From positions 373,353-437,352 of the forward strand of contig NW_019091434.1 of assembly GCF_001949145.1 (NCBI RefSeq): DNA of 64,000 nt, written 5' to 3'. The position numbers and the translations under genes were made by a program. The notes beneath the pieces were generated by a model that did not search any database, had not been told where the DNA came from, and saw nothing but the letters and a program-made list of their open reading frames with translations. This DNA comes from Acanthaster planci (lineage: Eukaryota; Echinodermata; Asteroidea; Valvatida; Acanthasteridae). Each line of letters begins with the position of its first letter. Within the stretch, counting starts at the first letter, position 1. Below, piece after piece: positions 48,386-60,370 of this stretch.

Positions 48386-51300
48386 AATACCATCACTTTG
48401 CAGTGCCCCCCCTCCTTGTACTCAGAAATCTGGCAAATCCTAATCTCCCCCAGTGCATTCTGGATGATACCACTCCTACTCAGGACACTGACCTTGAAAA
48501 CTCAAACTACCGGTACATGTACATGTAGATCACATCTTTTCTGTGACCAGTCGTCTTGTGACAAATACAGTAACTAGAAATTAGCAGTTTCACACTTTGC
48601 AGAGCTTTACCAGTTGTCATCTGGCTCTTGGTTGATTGACCGTACCATAGTACAACCAATCCTACTTCATATTGAGAATCTTATCTTGATCTCCCCTGAA
48701 TTAGCTGAGTTTAGATAACTATCATCCTGTGTGGCATCGCTGATACTTACCAGCTGTTCATCATCCCTTAACTCGGTCTCTCCGTACTGCAGGCAATGGC
48801 CACTCCTTCAGTTGGAATATCCAGCCAAATGAACTCCAAATCTTGGGCCAGAATTCTCAAGCCAGTTTCTTCTGTTCTGATTATTTACTTGAGGAATGAA
48901 AATCTACAGGTGGGTCACTTGCTTTTACTAAGATGACAATATTTTATGACTATCGCCAACAGCTTAATTGCCATTTGCATGTATTGTAAACTCGACCAGA
49001 TCTTTTGCATGGTTAAAATTTTCCACCTACATTTTTGTTACTGCCCCTGTGGCTGAAATACTGCAGAACGTGAAATGTACCCCTCTCAACCGCACTGTCA
49101 ACCTCAAAGAAAAAAAATGGTTCATTATATCTTGAAGAGGGGCCCGCTTGTAGACTTTTCAAGGGTCCAGGATGTTCAGTATCAATTCCTTCAAATCTGT
49201 CTTGAGGGATACAGCGCACTAATTCAAGTTCTGCATACTGAGCTCACTGGCATAAAAAGTGCCCCAACAGTTTTTCGAAAAGGCGATTGTTTTGCCAACA
49301 AAAAATGGAAGGATTATGGAAATGTAGACCAGGATCAACACCCTGGGTTTGGGGGCTTCCATCCAGGGGCGGAGTTGGAGAAATTATTGATGGAAACTGT
49401 CCTCAGTTCCTGAGAAAGTAGAGGGAAGCCATTTTTCAAAAAAATGGCTGCAACTGTAGGCTTGGCAACAAAGCTGGTTTTCACTATTCGGGGGGGAGTA
49501 TATGAATAATTAAAATTGGAATTGACTAACTGGCCCAAAGTTAAAAAAGGGAAAAGACGAGGGACTAAAAATGAATTAGTTCTAGAAACACCAGAAATGA
49601 TGGCTTGCATGTTACAGAGTCCTGATTTCTATTGGCTTGGATGAGTTATACTGTTTCCAATGCGGCTTGGATTAGTGCACTCATGAGGAATTTCTCCACC
49701 AGCCCTTGACCATTTGGTATCTGTCATTTGTTCAATAGAGAGACACCATCCCGGAAGCCACCTACAGGATGCATGCCATCAACATCCTTTGAGGCAAACC
49801 TGTAACAGCAGATTTCTCCATGATGTTTATGGTACCAGCTGTCCCTGTTGGATCCTCTTCAGCAACTCCAAGGTTGCCAAACTCTCTTCTAGTTTGCTCT
49901 TGATTTTTTTCAAAGTACATGTGATGTGGGCCAGCAAGTATTTTACGAGACACTCTTCAGAAAGGCAGACGGTACTTCCAAATATATGCTGAGGTGCAAC
50001 ACAGCAATGTCAACCTTTTAATTCAATGTTAACAAGTCAAATTTTACCAGGATACAGTCAAACCTTGATTTATTACATTATCCTGCAAAGCAAGATAAAT
50101 AGTAGGTTTCCTTAAATCTGTTCTTTCTTTGTTTTCCAACAATACGAGGTCCCTGTTATAACAAGGTAATCTTCAAAGTCCCAATAACATTGTTACATGT
50201 CACAGCCACCAGTTGAATCGTGAACGGACCTACTTGTATCATAGATAGTTGCTGCACTACAAACTGTGGTATCGTGCATACAAACTCTGGACAGTGCATC
50301 ATTTTATGATTTACCAAAACTATTATACATGTACACATCACTCTGCAGTGCATCCAACGATACAAGGTTATTTGATTGTACCTTGAGCCTCAGTAATGCC
50401 TGGGTCAGGTTTATGATTGATAGGAATTCTGTTCTGTGCTGGATAGGTTGAATTCCCATATCTTGAATTTCTTATTACATTCACAGCACTGATGCCTAAC
50501 TAGTGTGACATGATTGAGTATCCTGACTCATCTACCTCTTTGCCTGTAGTACTAATGAATATCCTGGTGCTCAGACATTGCGGGGCACCTGTTGGAATCA
50601 CAAAGCACTGCACCGAAGCACACTGCTAGATGCGTGAGTGAGATTTGTCAGGATTTCTCCTGATTTCAGATTTTTTGTCAGAACTTTCCTGATTCATTGA
50701 TTTTCAAATGATCTCTTTCAAAATCTGCAAAATCCTGAGTTCACCATTAGGGTCTTTTACATATCTTAGTTATAGTAAAACACAATAAATGGGTGTTGGG
50801 GTACCCCTAGGCAAACATGAATGTTACCGTAGACCCTACACAGCTGTGGGCTGTGGTGATTATTTTGTGGCTGTTCCAATGTCCTCCAATGTCACCTTTG
50901 AAGTTGAGATCAGTACATGTAGCTAGGGTGAGAATTTGCACTTTTAAATTTGACTAGACATGCAAAAGATTACTATTATAGTGCTAAATTTAAATGGACA
51001 AAATTAGGAATTTGGGGATTTTGTGAAAGACAAATAATCAATATTTCTGTTGATAGTCAGGCTGTACAAGTATGTTCAGCATGGTTTCCAGCATGGTCCG
51101 TGGTTAGACCATGATTGTTGACCATTGTTCGCTGGCTCTCTGTGCACACCCCTGCCCCTATTATGTTAGGCTGTCAAGTGTTCCCTGCCGCACTATCCTT
51201 TGCCTTGTTTCTTTGATAAGGTCTGTAAAGCACTTTCTCCTCAGAACAGGGGCACAGTTTCATGGCACTGCTTAGCAGCCACAAAGTTGTGCTTACTGTT

Positions 51301-52700
51301 ATAGCAGAAAAGTTGAACCAATTTTTTGTCTGAGGAACCGTAAGCATGTCCTTATTTGCTGTGCTCACAGGCTTCATTAAATACATGGAACCTCTGTCAG
51401 CATGAAATTGTGTGGTGAGCAGAATCATGAAATTGTGCCTTTATCAAGAGAAAAATGGGGATTTCAGAGATCACCTGTGGACTGTCTTGTACATTGTATT
51501 TTATTTATTTTAGTTTCTTGGCTATCAACTCATCAGATTTTACACTCTATGATGTAGGTCTAGAGACATTGTAAGGGGGGTGATTGATTGATATGGGAGG
51601 TTTAGCTGCCGTGTTATATGCAAACGTGAATGCAAATGTGACAAATTTTTATTGTGCATGGGTGCGTTGAGGTCAAATGCCTGTTTGAAAGGTTAGATGC
51701 TCTTTATGCACAATGTACATTTTCCAATGAACGCTCAAATAAAATGACAAATTGTTAAATCTCACCTGGCAAATCTCTCCAAAGAGGTGTAATCTGTCCT
51801 TGATAAACCAGACACAAAAAAATCACAGTCGCATAACCTTTGGTCTATACAAAAATTTCCAGTTCAAATCAGCAATTGTTCATTGCATGGTTTTAAACCT
51901 TTCGAAAAAGTTGCTGTTTCTCACGTTTGACCCAGCATGAACTTCCCATATCACAAGTTAGACATCTGTGCAAACTGTGCGGATGTGAGAGACAATGCAC
52001 TGGAAGCGATGACATCAGCAAACGTCCACACATTCATTATGGTTGTGTTGACTTAAAAAGTGCAGCTAAGCCTCTCTCTATTGATCTGTGTAATCGCTTG
52101 ATTGTGCTTCATTATCAGTTGATCAGTCCTATACAGAATCTTGTGATCCTTCTGAGCTATCACCAGTCAAAAGTTGTTGAGACAGTTTGTTTCTAAATCA
52201 AGGTTGTGGAAGACCGTTTCGAAAAGGAAAGTTGAGCTTGAGTTTCCAACAGATGAGGCTCCCTCCATGCATCCATCCTTCTGGCGACATTTGTCAAACT
52301 ACATGTACCCAACTACAGTCATTGCTGAAATGTGTCTTGGTGCACCCACCTTAATGTTTAGCTTTCAGCCGTAGATGTACAGGTACGTATATGAAACACA
52401 TTAGACACGTATCTGGATTCTTAAACTGGTTGTCGAAGTTTATTCTGAAGATTAGCAAACACAGTTTGAACTCATCTGATTCAAATCCAGAAAGGACCAA
52501 CATTTTAAACAAGCAGCCAAATCATTATTGTTTTACACCTTTCTTTTTCTTTTTCCCCACCAGAATTCACTGTTTTTGTCTTCTATAGTTCCTTTCACCG
52601 GCAAACTATCTCAAGAATGAATGTCTTGGTGTTGTGACCTGTATGTTGTAAGTATTGCATTGCAATGGCCTGAAGAGCTCCCTCTGTTATAGAAGGGGTG
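48386..52700. other. No gene recognised, one dispersed repeat copy
   Basis: Copy B of the 40.7-kb repeat lies at about 49215-49690. Elsewhere only short open frames without motifs are seen. Confidence 0.5.
49215..49690 (+). repeat. Dispersed repeat, copy B
   Basis: Same orientation and block order as 40680-41200: attcaagt, aaaaagtgcccc, gcgattgttt, aaaatggctgcaa, gaataattaaaa and ggattagtgcac. Confidence 0.65.
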
Positions 52701-52709
52701 AAATGTCTA

Positions 52710-53370
52710 GCTCATGGATACAATCACAAGCCAGCAGGTGAACCTTGGCCTTTAAAACCATCCAGGCCTGAGTTCAAATCCTATCTCTAGTCTCAGCATC
52801 ATGAACCAGCAGATGAACTTGATCCTCTAACCAGCCAGGTTTGAGTGACAAATCCTTGCTCTAGTCTCAGCAACAAAACCAATCAGGTGAATTGGAGTCT
52901 CAAACCATCCAGGCTTGAGTGACCAATTCTAGCTCTAGTCTCAGCAACATGAACCAGCAGGTGAACTTGAGCCTATAACCATTTAAGTCTGGGTGACCAA
53001 TCCTAGATCTAGTCTCAGCAACATGAACCAGCAGGTAAACCTGACCCTTTAATTACCATCCATGCCTGAGTTTATATCCCAGCTCAGCAACATGAACCAG
53101 TATGCAAACTTGAGCCTCCAATCATCTGGGCTTGACTAATCAGTCCTAGTTCCAGTCTCAACAACATGTACCAGCAGGTAGACTTGAGCCTTAACTATCC
53201 AGGCTTGAGTGACCAATCCTGGTTCTGGTCTCAGCAACAGGTACCAGCAGGTGGACTTCAGCCTCTAACCATCCAGGCTTGAGTGACCAATCCTAGCTCT
53301 AGTCACAGCAACATATACCAGCAGGTAGATTTGAGCCTCTGACCAGCAGGCTTGAGTGGCCAATTCTATC
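52710..53370. repeat. About 74-bp tandem repeat, about 9 units
   Basis: The recurring blocks are catgaaccagcaggtgaact, gagcctctaaccatccagg, cttgagtgaccaatcctagc and tctagtctcagcaa. Unit starts at 52803, about 52876, 52951 and 53025 give a period of 73-75 bp. Units diverge by 10-25%. It abuts the left end of the DIRS-like element. Confidence 0.9.
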
Positions 53371-53806
53371 CTGAAGCACTGTCATGGAGAGATCAAAACA
53401 TCAGAGTTGGTCTTTCAGAGATTAGCTTTAAAAACACTTCCATTGAATTTGAAATTACATGTATGAGCTTAAATATCTTGTGTTTTTTCAGTTATTTGCA
53501 AAGTCCATGGCGCTCTACCTACCCAAACTGTCACTACATATGCAAATTTCCCATGCACATATTTTACATTCCCTGACAAGATTTCAGGTGCACCCTGACC
53601 TCCCACAATGCAGCGTGGCCTCGCCGCCATGATCGTCCTTGTTTTCTCAGCGCTGTAACGTAACGGAGATGTCTTTCAAGGCATCTTTGATTTATCGAGC
53701 TTCTGTTTTCGCTACTCGGTTCTGTGTCGATTTGATCACCTTTCCTTCCTTTGTAAATAAAGTTTAACCTGGATTTATTCCATTTATTGGTAAGAGTGTT
53801 CTTTTT

Positions 53807-55730
53807 GTGTTCTTTCTTCAGTTTTCTTGTATGTGCACCCTGCAGGTGTTTACCGTCGGTACTACGAGGTTCATTCCAGCTACACTGTGTCTACCCTACC
53901 AATGCATTATGGGCCTTAGCCGGCTGAATTCATGGGGGTCGCTGTCAGGATCTCTCATATTCCCTTGTCTTCTCTGGCTACCAGGACAAGGAAAAGGCCT
54001 TGCTGTCGTCCAGGGAGTTCCAGCCAGGATCTTGCCATGCCCCTGGGTCGTTCGACCTCATGGAGCTGACAGCTGACTGCAGAAGACCTGAGCAGGGACA
54101 CCACCAGGATCTGGCAAGGACCCTCTCTCCTCAGTCAGTTGCTGGCCTGGCAAGCCAGCCGGGACTCCTAGAGAGTACAACATCAGATGTCTCCAGGGCC
54201 TGTCCGTCAATCATCTTGAGGTATACCCCGTGGGACATGGCCCAGAGGAATCCATGCAGCACTCCAGGCAGCGTTCCCCGGCCAGTACCACCCGCCGTTC
54301 GACATCGGCCTAGAACACCACCTCTCTAACAGCCCCACGTGCGTACTCTCTCTTGCCCATATACTGAAGTCACCGGGCCGGGTCCCCCCCAAGTGCTTGG
54401 GCCCACCCTGACTGGTGCGTGTGCCGTCGAGCCATGACACCCCAACACCCGCTAATCCGTCTACAGGTCCTGCGGAGCTTACCGGGGTTTTTACGCCTCT
54501 GGGGCTTCAAGCCGCCTTAGCCCATTCGTGGCTCGGGCTTTCAACTGGGCATCACCTCACCTGGTCATCGGACCTCATTTCTCTTGGTCCCTCTGCCCGG
54601 AATTTTGCAGTTCCTGCTGACCTGGACTGGGAATGCTCCCCGGGCTTTCTGCAGTCCTGCCTGCCACCTCCGCCACCTGGCTGCCAACCACCGGGGCTTC
54701 AAGCCACCACAGCTCAGCCTTTTAATTGGCATCTCCGGGTCATTGGACCTCATTTCTCCTGGTCCCTATGACCAGAATTCTGCAGTTCCCGTTGACCTCG
54801 ACCGGGAACGCACCCAGGGTGTTCCGTCTCCTGCGATCCTGTCTGCTACCTCTGCGATCAGGTCACCCGCCACCGGAAAAGGCAAGTGCTTCTCATCTTT
54901 ATCAAATTCCTCAACCACCACTAGCATACCTCTGGCCTCAATTACTCGCTGCCTCAGGATTAAACCGCCAACAGCCTCCCCTTTCTGGCAGACCAGGCCT
55001 TTCCTCCCTCTCTGGCCATGAGCCATGATTCTATCGGGCAGAGTTCCTCACCTGAATCGCACTAGCCAGGCGTATTCCCTTGGGAGCAGACCGCTCCCCT
55101 CGGGACTCGTACTGCACATGGCTCGGAACGAGGCACTCCCCTGTCCCCGATCAGGCAACCAGCATTGTCTTCTGAGAAGAACGGAGTTGATTCAATCAGC
55201 GCCCTCACTCCATCCGATTGCCGCCTCTGTCCTCTTCAGGGAGACATGATTCAAGTGCTTGGCCTGCCATTAGCCGCTTCGCTAGAGGAAGACATCAGCC
55301 ACGACTTGTTTCAACAACATGGCATGACTGGAATCTTCTGGGCCAATTTTTCCAAAACTCCCGCTTGATCATTCATGTGTGGAGATATTCTAGTCTCAAG
55401 CCAGAACTTGACACGCGTCTGATTCCACTCCAACCTGATGGTCCTCCACTTAACCCCCCTCCAATCTGTGGGGCACCCTCGGCTCTTGACTATAGCACGG
55501 TGTTACTTCAGTCAAAGCAAAGTGACAGTGACCTTTGGTTGAAGATGGCACTGATTTTATTTGCGTCCATGCTCACCGCCTATGACATGTTCCAGATTCT
55601 AGATCCTCTGTCAGCCTCCCTTCCAGAGGAAGACACTGACCACGCCTTTGCCAGTCAACCCCCCCCCCCCCCCNCCCCCCCCCGCACGTCTTCTGATACT
55701 CTTGCTACCGGGCCCCCATTCGTAAAGTAG
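53807..55730 (+). pseudogene. Possible DIRS gag-like region, unrecognised
   Basis: Overlapping Pro/Ser/Leu-rich open frames are interrupted by stops. A segment of about 180 bp is duplicated in tandem (about 54500-54690 and 54690-54870). A shorter pair (gacatg...gaggaagacat) recurs 342 bp apart at about 55243 and 55585. A C run with one undetermined base lies at 55660-55683. Its position after the left inverted end fits a first ORF. No family motif supports the name. Confidence 0.4.
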
Positions 55731-56639
55731 GCTCTTCACCTTTATGCGGACCGCTCCCTCTTGTAATTCGGAGCGGCTCCTGTGTATACAATGGCAGGTA
55801 ATGTCTCCTCGTCACCTTCCCTTTATCTAGGGCCTTCAAAAAGAATGTCTTGGAGACAACTACTCTGTTGAAAACAGAGTTATAACAGGGTCCTTAGAAC
55901 TTTACAAATTCCTTATGTTATAAGTTATGGAAAATGATAAATTTAAAAAAAAGAAAAAGAAATTCCTTGTCATAGATATGACCTTGTATTATCAATACTT
56001 GTCCCATTTGTCTACGATTATACATGACCTGTGAGAGTCCATCGGGTTCCCTCTTCAAATGAACATCAGTCACTGCCCCACTTTTCCAGGCGGCCGTTAC
56101 ATGCAAATGGGACCTAGCAAACAAAGAGATTCTGTCAGACCCTATTCGTTTCTGAAATGAATACCTTCTGTTGTAAGTTCTTAGCACAGTTTTGGACATC
56201 AAAGTGTTTTTTGTCCGCGGAGATCCTTTCCTTGAGCAGAAACTACTAGCAATTTCCTCCAGTCAAGGTTTACATGTACTAAAATGAGTAATCTTCTCAG
56301 AGCAAGTTGCTGTGGACGCTCATTCTGTTATTCATATCGCAAACGTCCTACAGCCTGACTCCTCTATGCGGGCCATTTATTTTTCATGCATGCGTGAAAA
56401 CGATCAAAGTTTTTGACGAGGGGCCGGCGGCCACGTCGGGTATAGAACACGGCTCACCTTCAACACCCTTCCGTATATTCAGGTGTTATACACTGCAGCT
56501 ACAGACAACTTATGCATTTGACTTATTAGCAAGCCTTTTTGTTTGGAACTCCTTGCTCAATAAAGACTTGACACCAACTTTATCTAGGTTGCATGAAGTC
56601 TTTGTCTCAGTCTCTGACCTATTTTATTTCTTCCCCTCT

Positions 56640-56966
56640 TATCGGGGTAAATTCCTTGGATGGGAAAGGAGAGGACTGGCAGGGGGGAGTGACTGCTCCA
56701 TGCTTAACTTGTCACCCCCCAACTCCCCGCCACTGGCGAAGACCTCCGGGACGTCAGGATCCTCCGCCAGGATCTGGCCAACGAGGACGTGGTCGCAGAG
56801 TCGGTGGTGCCAATCCCACATGTCCGAGCGGTAGAAGCAGCAGCCACACCCCTGCTCACAGGCATAGGTCCGGGTGGTGAACAGCTCCGGACACGCCGAC
56901 CTCAGGTGTCACCACAAGTTGGTCCGCTGGCAGAATTCTCGCTGACAGTGGGGGCAGGACAACCGG
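56640..56966 (-). pseudogene. Zinc-finger ORF downstream of Ty3/Gypsy pol (element on minus strand)
   Basis: On the minus strand the acceptor ctgtttctctccccag ends just above 56966, about 20-30 bp past the pol stop. The frame that follows encodes two Cys/His fingers. Finger 1 is CPHC, 12 positions, H, 4 residues, C. Finger 2 is CEQGC, 12 residues, H, 3 residues, C. A TGA codon stands directly before the His of finger 1 and could come from CpG decay of CGA. An acidic tail (EDPDVPEVFASGGELGGD) runs to TAA near 56641. The plus-strand element has the same layout at 38931. A host zinc-finger gene is less likely because of the shared position after pol. Confidence 0.6.
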
Positions 56967-56999
56967 TCTATCCTGGGGAGAGAAACAGAGGGAGATTCA

Positions 57000-58180
57000 G
57001 GAGTTAGCGTGGAGCAGAATCGCACCGGGCGCCAAACCCGCCACCCCTTGCGAGTCACGCACACCCCCCCGCCTCGGTTTGCAAGGTGATGGCTCCGCCA
57101 GCGCGCTGCCTCCCTGGCTACTTATGTCTGAGTTCTCCTCGCTCAGCACGCCGCCGCTCCGGCCTGGGCGTCCTGACTTCGCCCCGTCAATAGGTTCCAG
57201 TGCAGTTCCTTCGTCAAGGGGGGGAGACGGCCCCCGCGGGCAGGACCAAGGGCCGGATCCGCTGGCTCCTTGCCCCCCTGCCCGCGCTGGCGCCTCCTCG
57301 GCCAAGGCTGCGCGCTCCCACCATCCAAGCTGCATGTTGCCCAGGTAGCGCTTGAGCTGATTGCGATGCATGATCTGAGCCTTCGCTCGGGCGGTATGCT
57401 GCACTTTGTAGGTCACGTCGTTGAGGCATTGTAGCACCGCGAAGAGTCCGTCCCACCACTGCTGCAGCTTGGGGGAGCGGCCGACCTTCTTCTTTGGGGT
57501 GAACAGCCAAACAGCCTGGCCGGGCTAGACGGTCGTACTGCTGCTTCTGGTAGCTCTGAGTCCGCCTCAGGTGTCGCCGGGCAAACTCGTGGGCCTGTGT
57601 AAGCTTCGCTCTCAGCTCGTCGACGTAATTTAGTTCCTCGGTAGTCTCCGTCCGTTCCTCCGGTGACCCCACAACAACGCCCAGGGGAAATCCCACCTCC
57701 CGCCCGAGCATGAGCATGTTCGGGGTGAGCCTGGTTCTATTGTGCTGAGAGGAGCGGTAGGCCATCAGGACGTAGGGAAGATGTTCGTCCCAGTCGTCCT
57801 GATTCTCATCCACAAACATGCTCAGCATGGTCTTCACGGTACGATTGAGCCGTTCGACCATGCCGTCGGACTGGGGGTGGAACAGAGTCGTCCTGGTCTT
57901 GTGGATGCCCAACAGCTGGCAGACCCCGCTGAACAGGCTTGCCTCGAACTCCCGCCCTTGATCCGTGTGGATCTCGAGGGGTGTCCCGAATCACGTGATC
58001 ACCTGCTCCATGAGGGTCTTGGCCACAGTCTCGGCCGTCTGATCCGGAAGAGGAAACGCCTCCACCCACTTCGTGAAATAGTCCGCCACTACCATTATGC
58101 TGGTGTATCCGGCCTTGGTTCGGGGCAGGTGTCCGGTAAGGTCAATGGTGATCTGCTCCATAGGGGCCCCCACCAGGTAT
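57000..58180 (-). pseudogene. Ty3/Gypsy integrase core and C terminus
   Basis: The core begins MEQITIDLTGHLP at about 58120-58160 (first catalytic Asp). It continues YTSIMVVADYFTKWVEAFPL, EIHTDQGREFE (second Asp, about 57945-57980) and SDGMVERLNRTVKTML (catalytic Glu, about 57835-57880). A TGA interrupts between the first and second Asp near 57992. The frame shifts near 57520. The C-terminal part reads VTYKVQHTARAKAQIMHRNQ then LKRYLG, the usual tail, followed by a GC-rich extension ending at about 56997. Confidence 0.88.
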
Positions 58181-58189
58181 TATTGGAGC

Positions 58190-58736
58190 AGAGCTCTCAC
58201 GGGATGCGGCAGGGACTTCGTAGAACCACAGAAATGACACTTCTGGCACCACTCCTCAGCCTGCCGTCTCATCTCCCTCCAATACACAGGAACCTACCTG
58301 AGCCGGGCCACGGTCTGAGCAACCCCGAGGTGTCCAGCAGTTCGGTGGTTGTGGGCAAGAAATAGAACCTCTTGCACCCTGGCCTGCGGGACAGCAATCT
58401 TGCAGGTGGGGGCCCTCCGTCGGCCCTTGCCCACTTCACTTGCAAGACCCCTTGGAATAGGCGCAGTGTGTCCCATCTGGACCACCAGCTTTTGACCCCG
58501 GCGGCGAGGTCGGAGATGTCCTCCCATTCAAGCTTGTCGCTCCCCGCCACCAGCCACTGGCAGACCGGTCCCAGCTCAGGGTCGTCCTGCTGCTCCTGAG
58601 CTAGCTTGGCCAGGTCCCAGACCTCGGGAAACCTGTCCAAAATTGAGTCATCCTCCTCTGCGTTCATGTCGGCTGTCGCAACCAGGGACTCGTCCTCCGC
58701 CTCCGGCGGCCGGCTCCGAGGTGGGTCCGAATCCAC
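58190..58736 (-). pseudogene. Ty3/Gypsy linker and integrase zinc-binding domain
   Basis: The frame 58269-58736 encodes an acidic linker. In the adjoining frame LFLAHNHRTAGHLGVAQTVA (about 58310-58365) gives the His pair. EEWCQKCHFCG at about 58228-58260 gives the Cys pair of the integrase HHCC site. Frame changes and a TAA near 58181 separate it from the core. Confidence 0.8.
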
Positions 58737-58838
58737 CGAAGGGGCCGGCCCCGTGTAACATTCTTGGTCAACCTCTTGGGAACGCCCGCACTGGCTGCAG
58801 GGTATCCGAGAGATGGCGTTGGCAAGTTTACGCCCTGC

Positions 58839-59729
58839 TCAGTGTTCTATGTCGAACTCGTAGCACCCCAGCCTCTGCAGCCATCTGGCTGTCTGCCCCT
58901 CTGCCTCTTTGAAATTAAAGAGCCAGCGCAGCGAGCCGTGGTCTTTCCTCAACAAGAAGCGCTTCCCCAACAGGTAGTGCTTAAAATAGTGCACGAAGTG
59001 CACAACCGCCAGGAGCTCCTTCCGGGTTGTGCAATAGTTCCTCTCTGCCTTGGTCATGACCCGACTCCCATAAGCCACTACCCGCTCTCCGTGCTCCCCC
59101 TCCTGGGAGAGAATGGCCCTGATTGTGTAGTTGCTGACATCGGTATCCAAGATGTAGCGCCTCCCTGGGTCCGGATATCGCAACACCGGCGCCGTAGCTA
59201 GGGCATCCTGCAGGTGTTCAAATGCCGTCTGGCAGGCATCAGTCCACACAAACTCCTTCTGGCTCTTGTTGGTCAAAGCATGGAGGGGCCGGGTGATCTC
59301 GGCGAAGCGGGCAATAAACTGCTGATAATATGTGACCTGCGTCACGTTTGTCGGCCTTGGCCAACCACGGCGGCGCCGCCCTTCCCCTTTCCACACGGGC
59401 AATCCTGACGGAAATGTCCATACTCGCGGCACCCGTAGCACTGAACCCGCGAGGGGGGCGCCCGGTGAGGGCGGATCTCCACCCGCAAGCCCCGCCCTGC
59501 CTGATGTACCTGCGGAGGGTTCCTCGACCACCCGGACCTCCTCGGCCCCAATCCTACCCTTCCGCTGATGGGCCTGGGACTCCAAAAAGGCCTCCATCTC
59601 AGTGGCCAGGGTAATTGCCTCTGCCAGGGTCGTGGCCTTCCTGGCGAAGACATGGCGCTGCAATTGTTCGTCCCCCAGGGCGTTCTGAAAGGCCTCCACC
59701 GCCAGATCTTCACACGCCTGCGTGGGCAA
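58839..59729 (-). CDS. Gag-RNase H fusion frame created by internal deletion
   Basis: This open frame of 296 codons starts in gag capsid (EAFQNALGDEQLQRHVFARK). It runs through a Pro-rich stretch that in another frame codes the zinc knuckle. It then enters the end of the reverse transcriptase thumb (TYYQQFIARFAEITRPLHAL) and RNase H (YPDPGRRYILDTDVSNYTIR, ERNYCTTRKELLAVVHFVHY). The protease and reverse transcriptase active site, normally over 1 kb, are missing at about 59340-59350. Whether the fused protein is made is unknown. Confidence 0.7.
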   Translation of the reverse strand: MPTQACEDLAVEAFQNALGDEQLQRHVFARKATTLAEAITLATEMEAFLESQAHQRKGRIGAEEVRVVEEPSAGTSGRAGLAGGDPPSPGAPLAGSVLRVPRVWTFPSGLPVWKGEGRRRRGWPRPTNVTQVTYYQQFIARFAEITRPLHALTNKSQKEFVWTDACQTAFEHLQDALATAPVLRYPDPGRRYILDTDVSNYTIRAILSQEGEHGERVVAYGSRVMTKAERNYCTTRKELLAVVHFVHYFKHYLLGKRFLLRKDHGSLRWLFNFKEAEGQTARWLQRLGCYEFDIEH

Positions 59730-59990
59730 GGTTGGGTAACTCCGGAGGACTAACCGTCAGATGGACCTCCCCATTTCCTCCAGGGACTCTCCCTGACCGC
59801 GCACCCGCATGGAAAGTTGAGCCGCTCGAACTGTTCAAGGACACTCACGTATTACCTCCGGGCCTCCGGCGAGAAGTCGGCGAATGCCTCCTGGGCCAGT
59901 CCACGCAGATGGGAGGCTAAGTACTCCACCTTCTCGGCCTTGCTCCATCTATTGACAGTGGCCACACTCTCGAAGTGCGTGAGGTAATCC
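59342..59990 (-). pseudogene. Ty3/Gypsy gag with CCHC zinc knuckle
   Basis: The zinc knuckle CYGCREYGHFRQDC (C-x2-C-x4-H-x4-C) is intact at about 59413-59454. Capsid-type sequence lies upstream in two frames, split by frameshifts near 59700 and 59860. Confidence 0.8.
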
Positions 59991-60049
59991 GCCCGGGACA
60001 AGCTTCCGTCATACCGGTCCGGAAGTACCACCGTCTTTGATCCTTCTGA

Positions 60050-60370
60050 TCAGCTCCCCTCGCACGGGGATCCGCCTCGTATGTCTGTGTGCGGATCTGA
60101 GGGGGGATCTGCCTCATTTGCCTGTGTGTGGATCCGAGGGGGATCCGCCTCACACAGACACGTGCAGATCCCTGAGTGGGGATCCGCCTTGTGAGTTTGT
60201 ACGCAGATCCGAGGTGGATCCGCCTCATACAGATGCGTGCGGATCTCTGGGTGGGGATCTGCTTCATTAGTTAGTGCACGGATCCGAGGGGGATCTGCTC
60301 CACGTGTCTGTGCAAGGATCCGAGGGGGATCCGCCTCACACAGACACGGGCGGATCCCCGAGTGGGGATT
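60050..60370. repeat. GGATCCGCCTC tandem array, two alternating subunits
   Basis: The words ggatccgcctcacacagaca and gatccgagggggatccgcct recur about every 35-40 bp. Two unit types alternate: one with cgtgcggatccctgagtggg, the other with gatccgaggg. It lies between gag and the presumed 5' end of the minus-strand Ty3/Gypsy element. The minus strand can be read as a repeat peptide (EADPPRI-like), which may be incidental. Confidence 0.85.

Noticed and set aside
56640-56966. Host zinc-finger gene exon
   Set aside because: It follows integrase directly on the same strand, and the other Ty3/Gypsy element has an equivalent frame in the same place, so an element gene fits better.
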